DNA from: Candidatus Uabimicrobium amorphum
GTDB lineage: Bacteria; Planctomycetota; Uabimicrobiia; Uabimicrobiales; Uabimicrobiaceae
Direction of reading: 5' to 3'
DNA length: 64,000 nucleotides
Assembly: GCF_009002475.1 (NCBI RefSeq)
Contig: NZ_AP019860.1
Location: 5,594,501-5,658,500 of the forward strand
Numbering within the stretch: position 1 is the first letter of the stretch; each line of letters starts with the position of its first letter. The translations under genes and the position numbers were made by a program. Of the stretch, positions 1 to 8,782 are shown in pieces. The notes beneath the pieces are model-generated. The model made no database searches. It was not told where the DNA came from and worked only from the letters and a program-made list of their open reading frames with translations.

Positions 1-12
1 TTAATTCGCGGA

Positions 13-44
13 GTGCACGTAAAAAAATTTTATGCACGGTTTTT
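13..44 (+). terminator. probable intrinsic terminator of an upstream gene
   Basis: A hairpin with arms GTGCA (13-17) plus TAAAA (20-24) pairs with TTTTA (28-32) plus TGCAC (33-37). It has a two-base bulge and a three-base loop, and GG and a T-run follow. It fits the 3' end of a plus-strand gene that lies before the window. No protein-coding sequence is seen in 1-201. Confidence 0.45.
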
Positions 45-201
45 ATTTGTTATTGTATAAAACATTGATAAGTTTGCCAAAGAGAAACAAATCCACAGCG
101 TTACGATACTTGGAGAAAATAATTTAAAAAAACTCGGACAACAATGTTTCTTATCCACACATATATTATATAGGCAGGTATATATAATAAAGGAGTGAAT
201 G

Positions 202-786
202 ATGAATCTTCAAAGAAACTGTTCTACTCTTACAATCGAATTGATACAGTATATTCAGCAAAACCCGGGAACGGTAGCGCATATGAATAAGTTTTTACTA
301 AAATATCAGGACGCTATTTATAAATTCATATTTATGGCTACGGGTGACTATCATGATAGTTTAGACATTACCAATAAAGTGTTACTGTCACTGGCAAAAA
401 AAGTGACGACGATGGATAAAAAAAAATCGTTTAACTTTTTGGTAATTAAGCTGATCAAGGGAGAACTGAGCAATTACTGGCAAAAACAACGTACGAACAA
501 GATGCAGATGCTTAAGCAAGCTCTACACAATAATCAAAAATTTTCGATAATAGAAAACTTAGAGACTTGCAATTCCAAGGCCGGAGAAATACTCGATTTT
601 TTAGTCATCAATAATTTTGTTGAAAATTCGAATATACCGTATGTAAAAAATATTTTCTTACTCAAGTATCGCGATGGCAAAAGCCTGAATGACATAGCAA
701 TGGAACTTCAAATAAGTAAACACCAAGTACAGAAGTCATTACAGGAACTTTGCCGGGAAGTGGAGGTCATTCTGAGAGATGAATAA
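202..786 (+). CDS. small sigma-70/ECF-like RNA polymerase sigma factor
   Basis: A protein of about 194 aa with the layout of a minimal sigma factor. An N-terminal helical part (about 20-90) could be region 2. A C-terminal helix-turn-helix of region 4 type (about 150-192, around LLKYRDGKSLNDIAMEL) would bind the -35 box. ATG codons occur at 199 and 202. AAGGAG at 190-195 lies 6 nt before 202 and only 3 nt before 199, so 202 is preferred. The stop overlaps the start of the next gene, a Ser/Thr kinase, by 8 bp. This suggests translational coupling and a kinase-sigma signalling pair. Sequence similarity to canonical sigma factors is weak, so the call rests on size, the HTH and context. Confidence 0.6.
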   Translation: MNLQRNCSTLTIELIQYIQQNPGTVAHMNKFLLKYQDAIYKFIFMATGDYHDSLDITNKVLLSLAKKVTTMDKKKSFNFLVIKLIKGELSNYWQKQRTNKMQMLKQALHNNQKFSIIENLETCNSKAGEILDFLVINNFVENSNIPYVKNIFLLKYRDGKSLNDIAMELQISKHQVQKSLQELCREVEVILRDE

Positions 787-2953
787 ATACCAAGGAAAAA
801 GTGTTGATAAAATTTTGCAAGATTGCGCTAACTTTATTTATTCCACAGGAAAATATCCTGCGGATGTTCGCATTCCGGAATCTTGCAGTACCAATAAGGC
901 CGTAGACCCTACGCAAAAGTATCGTGCGGATAATGTTACGTCAAAAGTACCTCCAAGAGTAGATAACGGCAAACACCCTCCGCCGCAGAATGCGGAAACG
1001 ATGAAAAACGATAACGCGTTAAAAGCAACACAACGCATAGTACACAAAATAGGACGCTATGTCGTGCTGCGTAAAATAGGAGAAGGAAACTTCGGGCAAG
1101 TGTTTCTAGTGCGCGATCCCGAGTGGAATCGCGAGCTAGCTTTAAAGATCATTTGTGGTTCTATGTCGAATAATCTTAGCATAAAGCGCTTTTACCGTGA
1201 AGTACAGGCCATTTCTCAATTGAAACACCCTAACATTGTCGGCATATACGAAGTTGGGCAAGACCGCAACAATCATTTTTACACAATGGACTATATTTGT
1301 GGGAAATCTCTGGGGGACGTTATTGAAGAAGAAAAGCGCTTGAATTCGCGGAAGGCGGCGAAAATGATGATTAAGGTAGCGAATGCGGTACATTATGCTC
1401 ATCAACAAAATGTGATACACCGCGATATAAAACCTGACAATATCATGATCGATGAATCTTCGCAGCCCTTTCTTGCCGATTTTGGACTAGCAAAGGCAAC
1501 GCGTGGCGGAAGTAGATTGTCTCAGACAGGTAGTGTTGTGGGAACCCCTGCTTATATGCCGCCGGAGCAAGCGTCAGGTAAAAACAAAACCATTGATGAA
1601 AAAGCGGATATCTACAGTTTAGGAGCGACACTCTATGAAATGGTGACCGGAGTTATTCCGTTTCCGGGTAACAGTGCAATAGCGGTGTTGTATCGCGTGA
1701 CTTATTCGCGTCCTACACCTCCGCGAGAAATCAATCACAATATATCGCAAGATTTGGAAAACATTATACTCAAATGTTTGGAAAAGAAGAAGCAAGACCG
1801 CTACGCAAGTGCTGCGGAAATGAGCGAAGACTTAGAGCGTTATCTCGAAGGCGCTTCGATAAAAGCGACACCAAAGAGAAAAAATCAATGGTTATTTGAA
1901 AATGCGATCACGGTTGTCGGTGGCGTTGTTATTTTGACGGCATGCATGTTAGCGGTATTTGTTTGGTATCAGAGTTCGCATATTGCCCATCTGCGTGGTA
2001 AATACCAAAGTGCGGTGGCGAAAATCGGGGCAAAACAAGACGAAGTAAATAGTTATAAAAAACAGCTGCGAAAAATGAAAGACGAGATGGAAGAGTTAGA
2101 TAAAAATGCCTTCCATGCGGTAAAAGAATTGGGAGAATTTGACTTTGCGAAACAAAACCGCAGGCTCATCACTTCGATATGGATGTTGCCTAATGAAATA
2201 GAGTCGGGATTATTTTTTCGTAGCACGATGAAGAACCCTTTTATCGAACAAATCTTATCGCGGATGATGAGTAAAAAAATGTTTGACAAAAACAAAATTT
2301 TTCTCGTTTCCGGAAAGATGCACCTACAGTTTTATCGTCGCAATAGAAAAAACTCTCTGAAAGTGGCTCTAGATAAATTTCGCAAAGCGTTAAAATCCAA
2401 CGAAAAAGAGTTTGCCGCGGCATTCCTTGGGTATCAAAATGCATTTTTGTTGGAGGACAAAGCAAAATCCAAAAGTGAAAGAGCATATTTTGCGAAGTTT
2501 TTTGATGGTAAGCCACACAATGTCTATTTTTACTTATTTAAATCGTACCAACATAAATTAATAGCGCACGGCAATAATGACGATACTCATTACCAAAAAA
2601 GTCTCGACTACATCGATAAGGCTTTGAAATTAGAACCGTTGTTGAATGCCGCGCGCATTGAAAAACAGTGGATTATAAAGCAAAAAAATAAAGATTGTCT
2701 GGCGGTGGATTCTCCGATGACAAGTGCAAGCGACATTCTCAATGCGCTAAAAATGATGGTCATTTCATTAGAGAAAACCATGGGAAATGCGGAAGTCAGT
2801 AACGATGAAGAATATCTAATTGCCGCACAAAAGTGGTTGCAAAAGGCGACACGTGAAAATAAATTTTTCACAAAGCTCTACATGAAACGATCACTAGTTG
2901 TTGCAAAGTGGAAGAAAAAATATCCGCAAAGTAAGCATTACTTGAAGGTATAA
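779..2953 (+). CDS. membrane-anchored Ser/Thr protein kinase (Hanks type)
   Basis: A 724-aa protein. Residues 1-90 are a polar N-terminus. The kinase domain (about 93-355) has the glycine loop GEGNFG (101-106), Lys123, HRDIKPDN (214-221), DFG (234-236) and GTPAYMPPEQ, so all catalytic residues are present. One transmembrane helix follows (about 377-398), then a short coiled coil (about 405-445) and an alpha-helical C-terminal region of possible TPR type, predicted outside the membrane. It overlaps the upstream sigma-factor gene by 8 bp, which makes that sigma factor or an associated factor a likely substrate. A strong terminator follows the gene. The kinase call is secure; the ligand of the outer domain is unknown. 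Confidence 0.93.
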   Translation: MNKYQGKSVDKILQDCANFIYSTGKYPADVRIPESCSTNKAVDPTQKYRADNVTSKVPPRVDNGKHPPPQNAETMKNDNALKATQRIVHKIGRYVVLRKIGEGNFGQVFLVRDPEWNRELALKIICGSMSNNLSIKRFYREVQAISQLKHPNIVGIYEVGQDRNNHFYTMDYICGKSLGDVIEEEKRLNSRKAAKMMIKVANAVHYAHQQNVIHRDIKPDNIMIDESSQPFLADFGLAKATRGGSRLSQTGSVVGTPAYMPPEQASGKNKTIDEKADIYSLGATLYEMVTGVIPFPGNSAIAVLYRVTYSRPTPPREINHNISQDLENIILKCLEKKKQDRYASAAEMSEDLERYLEGASIKATPKRKNQWLFENAITVVGGVVILTACMLAVFVWYQSSHIAHLRGKYQSAVAKIGAKQDEVNSYKKQLRKMKDEMEELDKNAFHAVKELGEFDFAKQNRRLITSIWMLPNEIESGLFFRSTMKNPFIEQILSRMMSKKMFDKNKIFLVSGKMHLQFYRRNRKNSLKVALDKFRKALKSNEKEFAAAFLGYQNAFLLEDKAKSKSERAYFAKFFDGKPHNVYFYLFKSYQHKLIAHGNNDDTHYQKSLDYIDKALKLEPLLNAARIEKQWIIKQKNKDCLAVDSPMTSASDILNALKMMVISLEKTMGNAEVSNDEEYLIAAQKWLQKATRENKFFTKLYMKRSLVVAKWKKKYPQSKHYLKV

Positions 2954-3001
2954 AGTAAAGTATTGTACTGATGAAATACGACTTTCGATCAAAAGAAAGT
3001 G

Positions 3002-3040
3002 GGCGTGCAAGAGTTGTTACTTTTGCACGCCTTTTTATTT
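3002..3040 (+). terminator. intrinsic terminator after the sigma/kinase pair
   Basis: GGCGTGCAA (3002-3010) pairs with TTGCACGCC (3023-3031). The stem extends by three further pairs, one of them G-U, to a 6-nt loop, and TTTTTATTTT follows. This is a textbook rho-independent terminator about 50 bp after the kinase stop. Confidence 0.85.
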
Positions 3041-3235
3041 TGAAAACGCGTTTTTTATACGTAGATACGCCTTTGGCAGGACATGATGATCACAAAATGG
3101 TAAAAAAAATAAAAAAGTGAGATACGCAGATTATTTTTTCCCAAACGTATAGTAACAAAACAAGTGCCGTAACTTTTTCATGGTACATCGAACTAATAGA
3201 ACTAATATAAAATACTTTACAAAGGGAAAAAGAAA

Positions 3236-4534
3236 ATGAAAAAACTTATCTTAATCACATTTGCAGTCGTTGTGAATAGCCTATTTGCGTTACAATACGA
3301 AATCGAAATTTTTAATAACGACATGAGTTTAGAGGTAATTTCTGCGGACAAACAAGCAAAGCAACTCGCTCATCGTTTACTGAAAAAAGAATTACGTGCT
3401 AGAAAAATAAAAGAATATACCGTAACAGAAGAAGGTGAAACAAATCGTGGGTATGCTATTTCTCTGTATCTTCTGCGCAAAAGCTTTGAGCAACAAAAAA
3501 TGGTGGTAGAATCTAACGACAATCTAATTACCATTAGTGTGACGGCATACGATGCGGAAAAATTAGCTCAAAAATTACTGCGTCGCAAAGCAAACGGCAG
3601 CAGTTTTGGTGAATACGAGGTTATTTCTCAAAGTAATTCTGCAAACACTTATACACTAACAGCGCAACTGTCGAGTCGTATACCATACGCAAGTTCTACG
3701 CGTAGTAGTTTGAAAATGTATTGGACAGAAGGCGCTTCCATATTTGAAGATACAATTCTTTTTCAAGCCAATATCAATGGCAAATCATTGCAAAAAATAG
3801 GAAAGGTTGATGGGGAAGAATATATAAAGTTTGATATTGATGCTGTAGATCAAAAAATATATCTAGGAGAGACTTCACTTCATACTCCAGGTACAATAAA
3901 AAAAGCGAATATGGATTTGTCAAATATTGAAACGGTAATGTCTTTAGATACAGAGATACACCAATTAGCAGTTGATCATGCAAGTAATAGTATTTTTTTT
4001 ACCGCGGGAGACGCAGGAGGACAGCGGTATCTTTACAAAAGTGATCTTAATGGCAACAACATAGAGGTTTGGGATCATTTGGGAGAGGTTGACGGAAGCT
4101 TAAGAATAGATGCGAAAAATCAACATATTTATTGGGCATTTCACGACACAATTACACGTGTAAATACTGATGGTAGTGGTAAAGAGATTGTATATGTAGA
4201 TAATTCAGGTACAGAGGTTACGGTGATTCATGACTTTGTCGTAGATAGTGAAAACCAAAAGTTGTACTTTGTTTCCTTTGAAGTACCAAGCGATCCGGCG
4301 AAATATTGGGTGACATCCATCCGCGGTTTGGACATGAATACACAACAAGTAACAACTGTTTGGGAAGAGGAAGAAACAGAGCTATTTTATTGCGAATTGG
4401 ATGAAACGCGACAAGTTCTGTACTTTACCTCATCCACAGATGAACTTGACTATATAAAATCCATCAACATCGATGGCTCTGATTTACGAATTGTTCTTGA
4501 AAGAGATAGTATCGCTGAATTTAAAATACGCTAA
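3236..4534 (+). CDS. secreted protein with YWTD/LDLR-class-B-like beta-propeller
   Basis: A 432-aa protein with an N-terminal signal peptide (about 1-18, ending SLFA). Residues about 45-150 contain two related blocks of about 50 aa (AKQLAHRLLKKELRA..., AEKLAQKLLRRK...), an apparent internal duplication. From about 160 to the end there are repeats of the kind iYWtd...I.r.nlDGs, for example KMYWTEG, IYWAFHDTITRVNTDGSG and LYFTSS...IKSINIDGSD. These resemble the beta-propeller of LDL-receptor class B repeats. It is likely exported to the periplasm or surface. The gene stands alone between two terminators. The ligand is unknown and the propeller assignment is by pattern only. Confidence 0.6.
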   Translation: MKKLILITFAVVVNSLFALQYEIEIFNNDMSLEVISADKQAKQLAHRLLKKELRARKIKEYTVTEEGETNRGYAISLYLLRKSFEQQKMVVESNDNLITISVTAYDAEKLAQKLLRRKANGSSFGEYEVISQSNSANTYTLTAQLSSRIPYASSTRSSLKMYWTEGASIFEDTILFQANINGKSLQKIGKVDGEEYIKFDIDAVDQKIYLGETSLHTPGTIKKANMDLSNIETVMSLDTEIHQLAVDHASNSIFFTAGDAGGQRYLYKSDLNGNNIEVWDHLGEVDGSLRIDAKNQHIYWAFHDTITRVNTDGSGKEIVYVDNSGTEVTVIHDFVVDSENQKLYFVSFEVPSDPAKYWVTSIRGLDMNTQQVTTVWEEEETELFYCELDETRQVLYFTSSTDELDYIKSINIDGSDLRIVLERDSIAEFKIR

Positions 4535-4605
4535 AATAAATAATACTCTAATTGCTAGTTGAATTTAGACTTAAAAAGTCCAATATACTATTTTACAACC
4601 ACTTA

Positions 4606-4682
4606 TGTCATTGCCGCGAAAGCGGTAAACCAGTAATGTGAAAAAATCATATTACTAGATCCCCGTTTTCACGGGGATGACA
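4606..4682. repeat. type-1 palindromic intergenic repeat, copy 1
   Basis: A 77-bp element bounded by TGTCAT and ATGACA. It has two short hairpins (CCGCGAAAGCGG; CCCCGTTTTCACGGGG) joined by a short centre. Further copies are at 26106-26187 and 32815-32894. It resembles the widespread bacterial REP-like repeats whose core reads GTCATTCCCGCG...CGCGGGAATGAC. GCTAGTTGAATTT near 4554 and GAATTTAACTAGC ending near 4702 form an outer, imperfect inverted pair. Confidence 0.7.
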
Positions 4683-4724
4683 CGCTGGAGAATTTAACTA
4701 GCGGTTGGTAAATAAATACATAAT

Positions 4725-4757
4725 CACGCACGAGAGCGTCTCGTGTGTGCTTTTTTT
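4725..4757 (+). terminator. intrinsic terminator
   Basis: CACGCACGAGA (4725-4735) pairs with TCTCGTGTGTG (4739-4749), with one G-U pair and a GCG loop. A run of seven T follows. It lies about 190 bp after the propeller gene and before the next plus-strand gene. The rest of the 332-bp gap (4535-4866) holds the repeat copy and no gene. Confidence 0.75.
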
Positions 4758-4866
4758 ATGAATAGAATTTCACCTTGCGCCGCACCATATGTCATTATAA
4801 GATAGATATTCCGTTACTAAACCACCAGAAACACAGTTTTTTGTAAAAATCTTGAAAGAGAATGCT

Positions 4867-6177
4867 ATGTGGAATACAACTTCGTGGTCAAAGGTTTTAC
4901 AAGCCAAAAAAGCAGATAAAGACGCCATTCAGAAGATATACAGCGACTACAACGCGGCCATTGAAAAATATTTGATGATGAAGGGACTGAAGAAAGAAGA
5001 TGCCCAAGACTATACACAGGCATTTTTTGTGGCTTTTTTAGAAAAAAATTGGATAGAGCGGGCCGACCAAAGCAAAGGAAAGTTTCGCACATTTTTGTTA
5101 ACTCTTATTTCACGTTTTGTACGTGATCATCGCGGTTCGCGACAAGAGCAGTTTGAAAGAGGATTTGTACACCCTGAAGATAACATTGAGGTTGGGCAAG
5201 GCTATTCGCCAGATCCAAAAGAGGCGGAAGTGGAATACCATCGCGCTTGGGCAGAATCGCTCCTTGAAATTGTTCTAGACAATATGCGTAAGGAAATCGA
5301 AGAAACCAACATGTCGATTATCAATTACAAAGCATTGTGGTTATATTTTTTCAGCGGTTCCTTGAAGCTAAAGTTGGGAGATTTAACATACCCGGGGAAA
5401 TTCATGCGTATGTTTTGCAGTGATTCTTCGCCTGTGGTTCAGGGAATTCAACAATATTTTTCCCCCACAGTGGTGCAAGAGATCGCGGCAGCAGAAGCAC
5501 AGCCGCCTATCGCTACACAAAAGAAATTTGTCGATGAACTTAACCATGTGCTAGAAACACAGACCTTGTACGATGGCAATTTTTTTATTGATTACTTAGA
5601 GGAATGTCGGCTATTTCAAAAAGAAATAAATGATGGTACGGCGTTTATTGAAAAGATATATAGTGGCAATCATCCACATGACAAAAGTTTACACAAAATC
5701 TTACAGGTAAAGTTTCCATTGGAAAACGCGACTTTCGATGCGTTGAAAAAAAATACCGAAGGTATTGTTCAGGAAATCAATCAGGCGATGGTAGGACCTA
5801 TCTTTTCTAACGAAAACTACCAAAGGGTGCCGAAGCTCGCCATCGAAGACCGCCATAAAGCTTTTCTATATGCGAATCGCTATCTACTACAAAAGTTTTA
5901 TCCGCAACACATCCCCAATGCTTCATTGCGTCTAAATAGGCGCTTTCTTGAAAAAGCATTTCCTGATTATATCGTGGCCAATATTTATGATACGCAACTA
6001 TCATATGAAAAGCTAGCCCAACACTTTTCCACGACGAAAAGTAGCATGCAAAAAACCATTCGTCGCGGTTCTCTTTTGTATAAGAGGCTTCTACACGAGG
6101 AGGTTTCTCGTTATACGCAAGATGAAAATGTTGAGGAGGAAATAAACGATTTGTTGCAGATTTTGTCGAATAATTAA
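4867..6177 (+). CDS. large sigma-factor-like DNA-binding protein
   Basis: About 436 aa. The N-terminal 100 residues resemble sigma region 2 of planctomycete ECF-type factors (Tyr/Phe-rich QDYTQAFFVAFLEKNW, then GKFRTFLLTLISRFVRDHRG). The C-terminus (about 370-415, LSYEKLAQHFSTTKSSMQKTIRRG) is a region-4-type helix-turn-helix. Between them lie about 250 residues of unknown helical sequence, far more than the usual linker. TTG at 4852 is also in frame, but ATG at 4867 has AAAGAG six bases upstream and is preferred. The gene is monocistronic. It is probably a transcription factor with an inserted sensory or anti-sigma-like middle. The family call is moderate. Confidence 0.55.
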   Translation: MWNTTSWSKVLQAKKADKDAIQKIYSDYNAAIEKYLMMKGLKKEDAQDYTQAFFVAFLEKNWIERADQSKGKFRTFLLTLISRFVRDHRGSRQEQFERGFVHPEDNIEVGQGYSPDPKEAEVEYHRAWAESLLEIVLDNMRKEIEETNMSIINYKALWLYFFSGSLKLKLGDLTYPGKFMRMFCSDSSPVVQGIQQYFSPTVVQEIAAAEAQPPIATQKKFVDELNHVLETQTLYDGNFFIDYLEECRLFQKEINDGTAFIEKIYSGNHPHDKSLHKILQVKFPLENATFDALKKNTEGIVQEINQAMVGPIFSNENYQRVPKLAIEDRHKAFLYANRYLLQKFYPQHIPNASLRLNRRFLEKAFPDYIVANIYDTQLSYEKLAQHFSTTKSSMQKTIRRGSLLYKRLLHEEVSRYTQDENVEEEINDLLQILSNN

Positions 6178-6188
6178 CGGAGAGAGAT

Positions 6189-6207
6189 AGGCGACATAAA
6201 GTCGCCT
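6189..6207. terminator. weak hairpin between convergent genes
   Basis: AGGCGAC (6189-6195) pairs with GTCGCCT (6201-6207) around a 5-nt loop. It lies between the stop of the sigma-like gene (6177) and the stop of the minus-strand lipoprotein gene (6218). There is no real T-run, so terminator function is uncertain. Confidence 0.3.
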
Positions 6208-6217
6208 TGATGATCGC

Positions 6218-7105
6218 CTAGTACTCACTTTCCTGCAAAAGAAACATTTCATCTTCTAGTTGTTCGGCCAATTCCTTGCGATCTGCTTCGGAAACTTTAG
6301 GCAAAATGGCTTTGCAACTCTCATAGTCTTCTGCCAAGTAATATGCGATGGCAAGTCTTGCATATTCTTGTGAGGTTACGGTTTGATTGGCTTGCTCGCT
6401 TAACGCGATATACGCCTTCATATCTGCGGCGGAATCTGGGTAGTTTGCCAATTTGTTGTGTACGCGCGAACGATAGTAAACGATTAGGCGTACAACGCGT
6501 ATGTTTTCACTCGATACTTCACCTTGCTCGTTGAATAATTTTAGCGCTTTGTTGAAAGATGCCAAGGCCGCATCGTGATTAAAATCGCGCATTTGTAGTT
6601 GTCCATTTAACGAGTATGCGAGTAGTTTTTTATCTAACGGCAATTGTGGAAACTGGTCATCGCTCATCACAATGTGAATTGCTTCGCGGGCTTGGTCGTT
6701 TTCTTTTTCTTTTACCAAAGTGGCGGTGTACGCTAGGCGTTCTTCTATTGATCGCGGCATCGCCGTATCTGCGGGTGGTGTCTCTTTTGGATCTTCGATA
6801 CTTTCAAAAAAGTTCTGCGCTTCTTCGTAGTCATCATTTTTTGCATCACTCAAGTCTATGGTGGATTGTTCATCACTTTCCTCGCGGAGAAATGCTGGTA
6901 GATCTTCTCCTGGGAGTTCATCGCTTTTGGACGCGGAATGATCTTGGTTTTGGTGTTGGTGATCTTGGTGTTTCTGTTGTGCTTGGTGTTGTGCATGATG
7001 ACGAGGAGCAGGTTGTTGCTTGTTGAAGTCAATCATTTCTCGTTGTGGAGAAGAAACACAAGACACCAAGATGAATATAGATACAAAATAAGGAAGTCGC
7101 TTCAT
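6218..7105 (-). CDS. lipoprotein with His/Gln-rich segment and TPR-like C-terminus
   Basis: A 295-aa protein with a signal peptide ending in the lipobox LVSC (Cys at about residue 16), so it is a predicted lipoprotein. A low-complexity segment (about 35-60) is rich in His, Gln and Asp and might bind metal. A long acidic segment follows. The C-terminal 180 residues are helical with TPR-like spacing (LNGQLQMRDFNHDAALASFNKALKLF). No neighbour on the same strand is close. No specific function can be assigned; a scaffold role at the envelope is a guess based on the TPR pattern. Confidence 0.6.
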   Translation of the reverse strand: MKRLPYFVSIFILVSCVSSPQREMIDFNKQQPAPRHHAQHQAQQKHQDHQHQNQDHSASKSDELPGEDLPAFLREESDEQSTIDLSDAKNDDYEEAQNFFESIEDPKETPPADTAMPRSIEERLAYTATLVKEKENDQAREAIHIVMSDDQFPQLPLDKKLLAYSLNGQLQMRDFNHDAALASFNKALKLFNEQGEVSSENIRVVRLIVYYRSRVHNKLANYPDSAADMKAYIALSEQANQTVTSQEYARLAIAYYLAEDYESCKAILPKVSEADRKELAEQLEDEMFLLQESEY

Positions 7106-7289
7106 AAAAGTTACCTTTGTAATAGGTTATTAATTATTTTGTTATTGCATTAACTTTAATTGTTACTTGTTTTTAAAAGCAAAGCAAGTTTTTTCTTGGG
7201 TGGACGAGACAAAACTGTTATTTTTTCGTTTTTTGTTCAAAACAAATATATTTTTGTTGTGCGAGATTTGGCGAGCAAAAAACGCTATA

Positions 7290-7318
7290 TTGCATTGACG
7301 ACGAAGAATTGCTATAAT
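7290..7318 (+). promoter_or_regulatory. candidate sigma-70-type promoter of the amidase gene
   Basis: TTGCAT (7290-7295), a 17-bp spacer and a perfect TATAAT (7313-7318) lie 42 bp before the amidase start at 7360. The -10 box is ideal and the -35 box is poor. Confidence 0.4.
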
Positions 7319-7359
7319 TGTTACCTCACTCTAAATCAATATTGACAAGGGAGGTTTCA

Positions 7360-8637
7360 ATGAGATTTTGCGTTTTATCACTTATTTTTGTAATAACAAC
7401 TAGTGTATTTGCGCACGATGAATTGCAGTACACCGATCGCTTTACCGCACAAAAAATGACACGCTGTCAGTGTGAAAAAGTGACACTTATCGATAACAGT
7501 ATCCAATTATATCCTGATACCACAAGCGGTAAGCTTACTTCGGATGCGATCCAAAGTAAGATGTTTTTTAATGCGGCGACGATTAGTTACTTCGCCGAAG
7601 TACCAGAAGGTGCAACAATACAATTCGAAATTAGCGCACAAAATCGCGATTTTGAATGGAGTGAATGGAAACAAATCCATACTTCTGAGGCAGATGTACA
7701 CTTCGAAAATACCAACCAGGCGTATCGCTACCGCGTTATTTTTACCGCAAATAGCGAAGGCCAATCTCCACAATTAAACGAAGTACAGGTATGTTATGAC
7801 TTTGTATTTCAACACATGATTAAAGAAGCTCTACCTTCGGGAATGGGAATGCGCGGCGTTTCTAAGCCAAGCATTGTTTCGCGAAATGGTTGGGGAGCAC
7901 GTCAACCAAAAAAAGGCTACAGCTACCACAGCCCACGTCGTTTGACAGTTCACCATACATATCGTCCACTAGCGTCTAGTTTTAAAGGTGCTTCTACCAT
8001 TCGTTCTATCCAAAATTATCACATGGACAGCAACGGTTGGTCAGACATTGGATATCATTTCCTCATAGGTACATACTCTTCTGGACAAACCGTCATTTAC
8101 CAAGGACGTCCTGAAAACGTATTGGGAGCACACACCGGTGGAGCTAACACCAATAACGTTGGTGTAAACCTGATTGGTGACTATGACATTGAGTCTGTAC
8201 ACCCAAATGGTTACAAGGCGATGATCAATACACTCGCATGGTTGTGTGATCGCTATAATATTAGTCCTAATGAGATATACGGACACAAGGATTTCTCGAA
8301 CACCGCATGTCCAGGCCGCGGACTATATAGCAAAATTCCACAAATCAAAAGAGATGTACGCGATGTACTAAATGGTGGTAGTGGAAGTGAAACCGGAACT
8401 CTGATTGGTGCCATTTACGATTCCGCGAAGGGAAGTAGTTCTCGCCTTTCCGGAGCTACAGTAACACTGAGCAATGGTAAAAAAGTCACCACCGGTAGTG
8501 ATGGTATTTTTCGTTTTCAAATTGCTCCTGGAAACTACAGCTACACCGTTTCCAAGTCAGGCTACAAATCAGGATCTGCTTCACGCAGTGTACAAGCAAA
8601 TGCAACTGTGTGGGGATCTGTAGGACTCCGTAAGTAA
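7360..8637 (+). CDS. secreted N-acetylmuramoyl-L-alanine amidase, PGRP/Amidase_2 type
   Basis: A zinc amidase that cuts the bond between muramic acid and L-Ala in peptidoglycan. An earlier in-frame TTG exists, but ATG 7360 has GGGAGG just upstream and begins a clear signal peptide (about 1-18). Residues 20-150 form a beta-rich N-terminal domain. The amidase domain (about 172-337) carries the expected zinc ligands His198 (VHHT), His309 (GHKD) and Cys317 (TACPG). A C-terminal carboxypeptidase-regulatory/Ig-like beta domain (about 347-425) probably aids binding. A strong terminator follows. AnmK and MurQ further along could recycle its muropeptide products, although this is inference. Confidence 0.9.
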   Translation: MRFCVLSLIFVITTSVFAHDELQYTDRFTAQKMTRCQCEKVTLIDNSIQLYPDTTSGKLTSDAIQSKMFFNAATISYFAEVPEGATIQFEISAQNRDFEWSEWKQIHTSEADVHFENTNQAYRYRVIFTANSEGQSPQLNEVQVCYDFVFQHMIKEALPSGMGMRGVSKPSIVSRNGWGARQPKKGYSYHSPRRLTVHHTYRPLASSFKGASTIRSIQNYHMDSNGWSDIGYHFLIGTYSSGQTVIYQGRPENVLGAHTGGANTNNVGVNLIGDYDIESVHPNGYKAMINTLAWLCDRYNISPNEIYGHKDFSNTACPGRGLYSKIPQIKRDVRDVLNGGSGSETGTLIGAIYDSAKGSSSRLSGATVTLSNGKKVTTGSDGIFRFQIAPGNYSYTVSKSGYKSGSASRSVQANATVWGSVGLRK

Positions 8638-8666
8638 CCTAAATAACGACAATTGAAGTAGCAAAG

Positions 8667-8692
8667 CACCACCTAATCTAGGTGGTGTTTTT
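8667..8692 (+). terminator. intrinsic terminator of the amidase gene
   Basis: CACCACCTA (8667-8675) pairs perfectly with TAGGTGGTG (8679-8687) around a 3-nt loop, followed by TTTTT. Confidence 0.9.
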
Positions 8693-8782
8693 GTGTAACT
8701 CCCCTAAGAAGATGTTATGGTTTTTGTGGGTCCAGTCTGGGATGAAATTGATTACAGAGGGATGTTACAAAAAAGGGATGTT

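Noticed and set aside
6616..7026. 136-aa plus-strand frame opposite the lipoprotein gene
   Set aside because: It is antisense to a lipoprotein with a clear signal peptide and lipobox. The apparent composition comes from the His/Gln-rich codons on the other strand.
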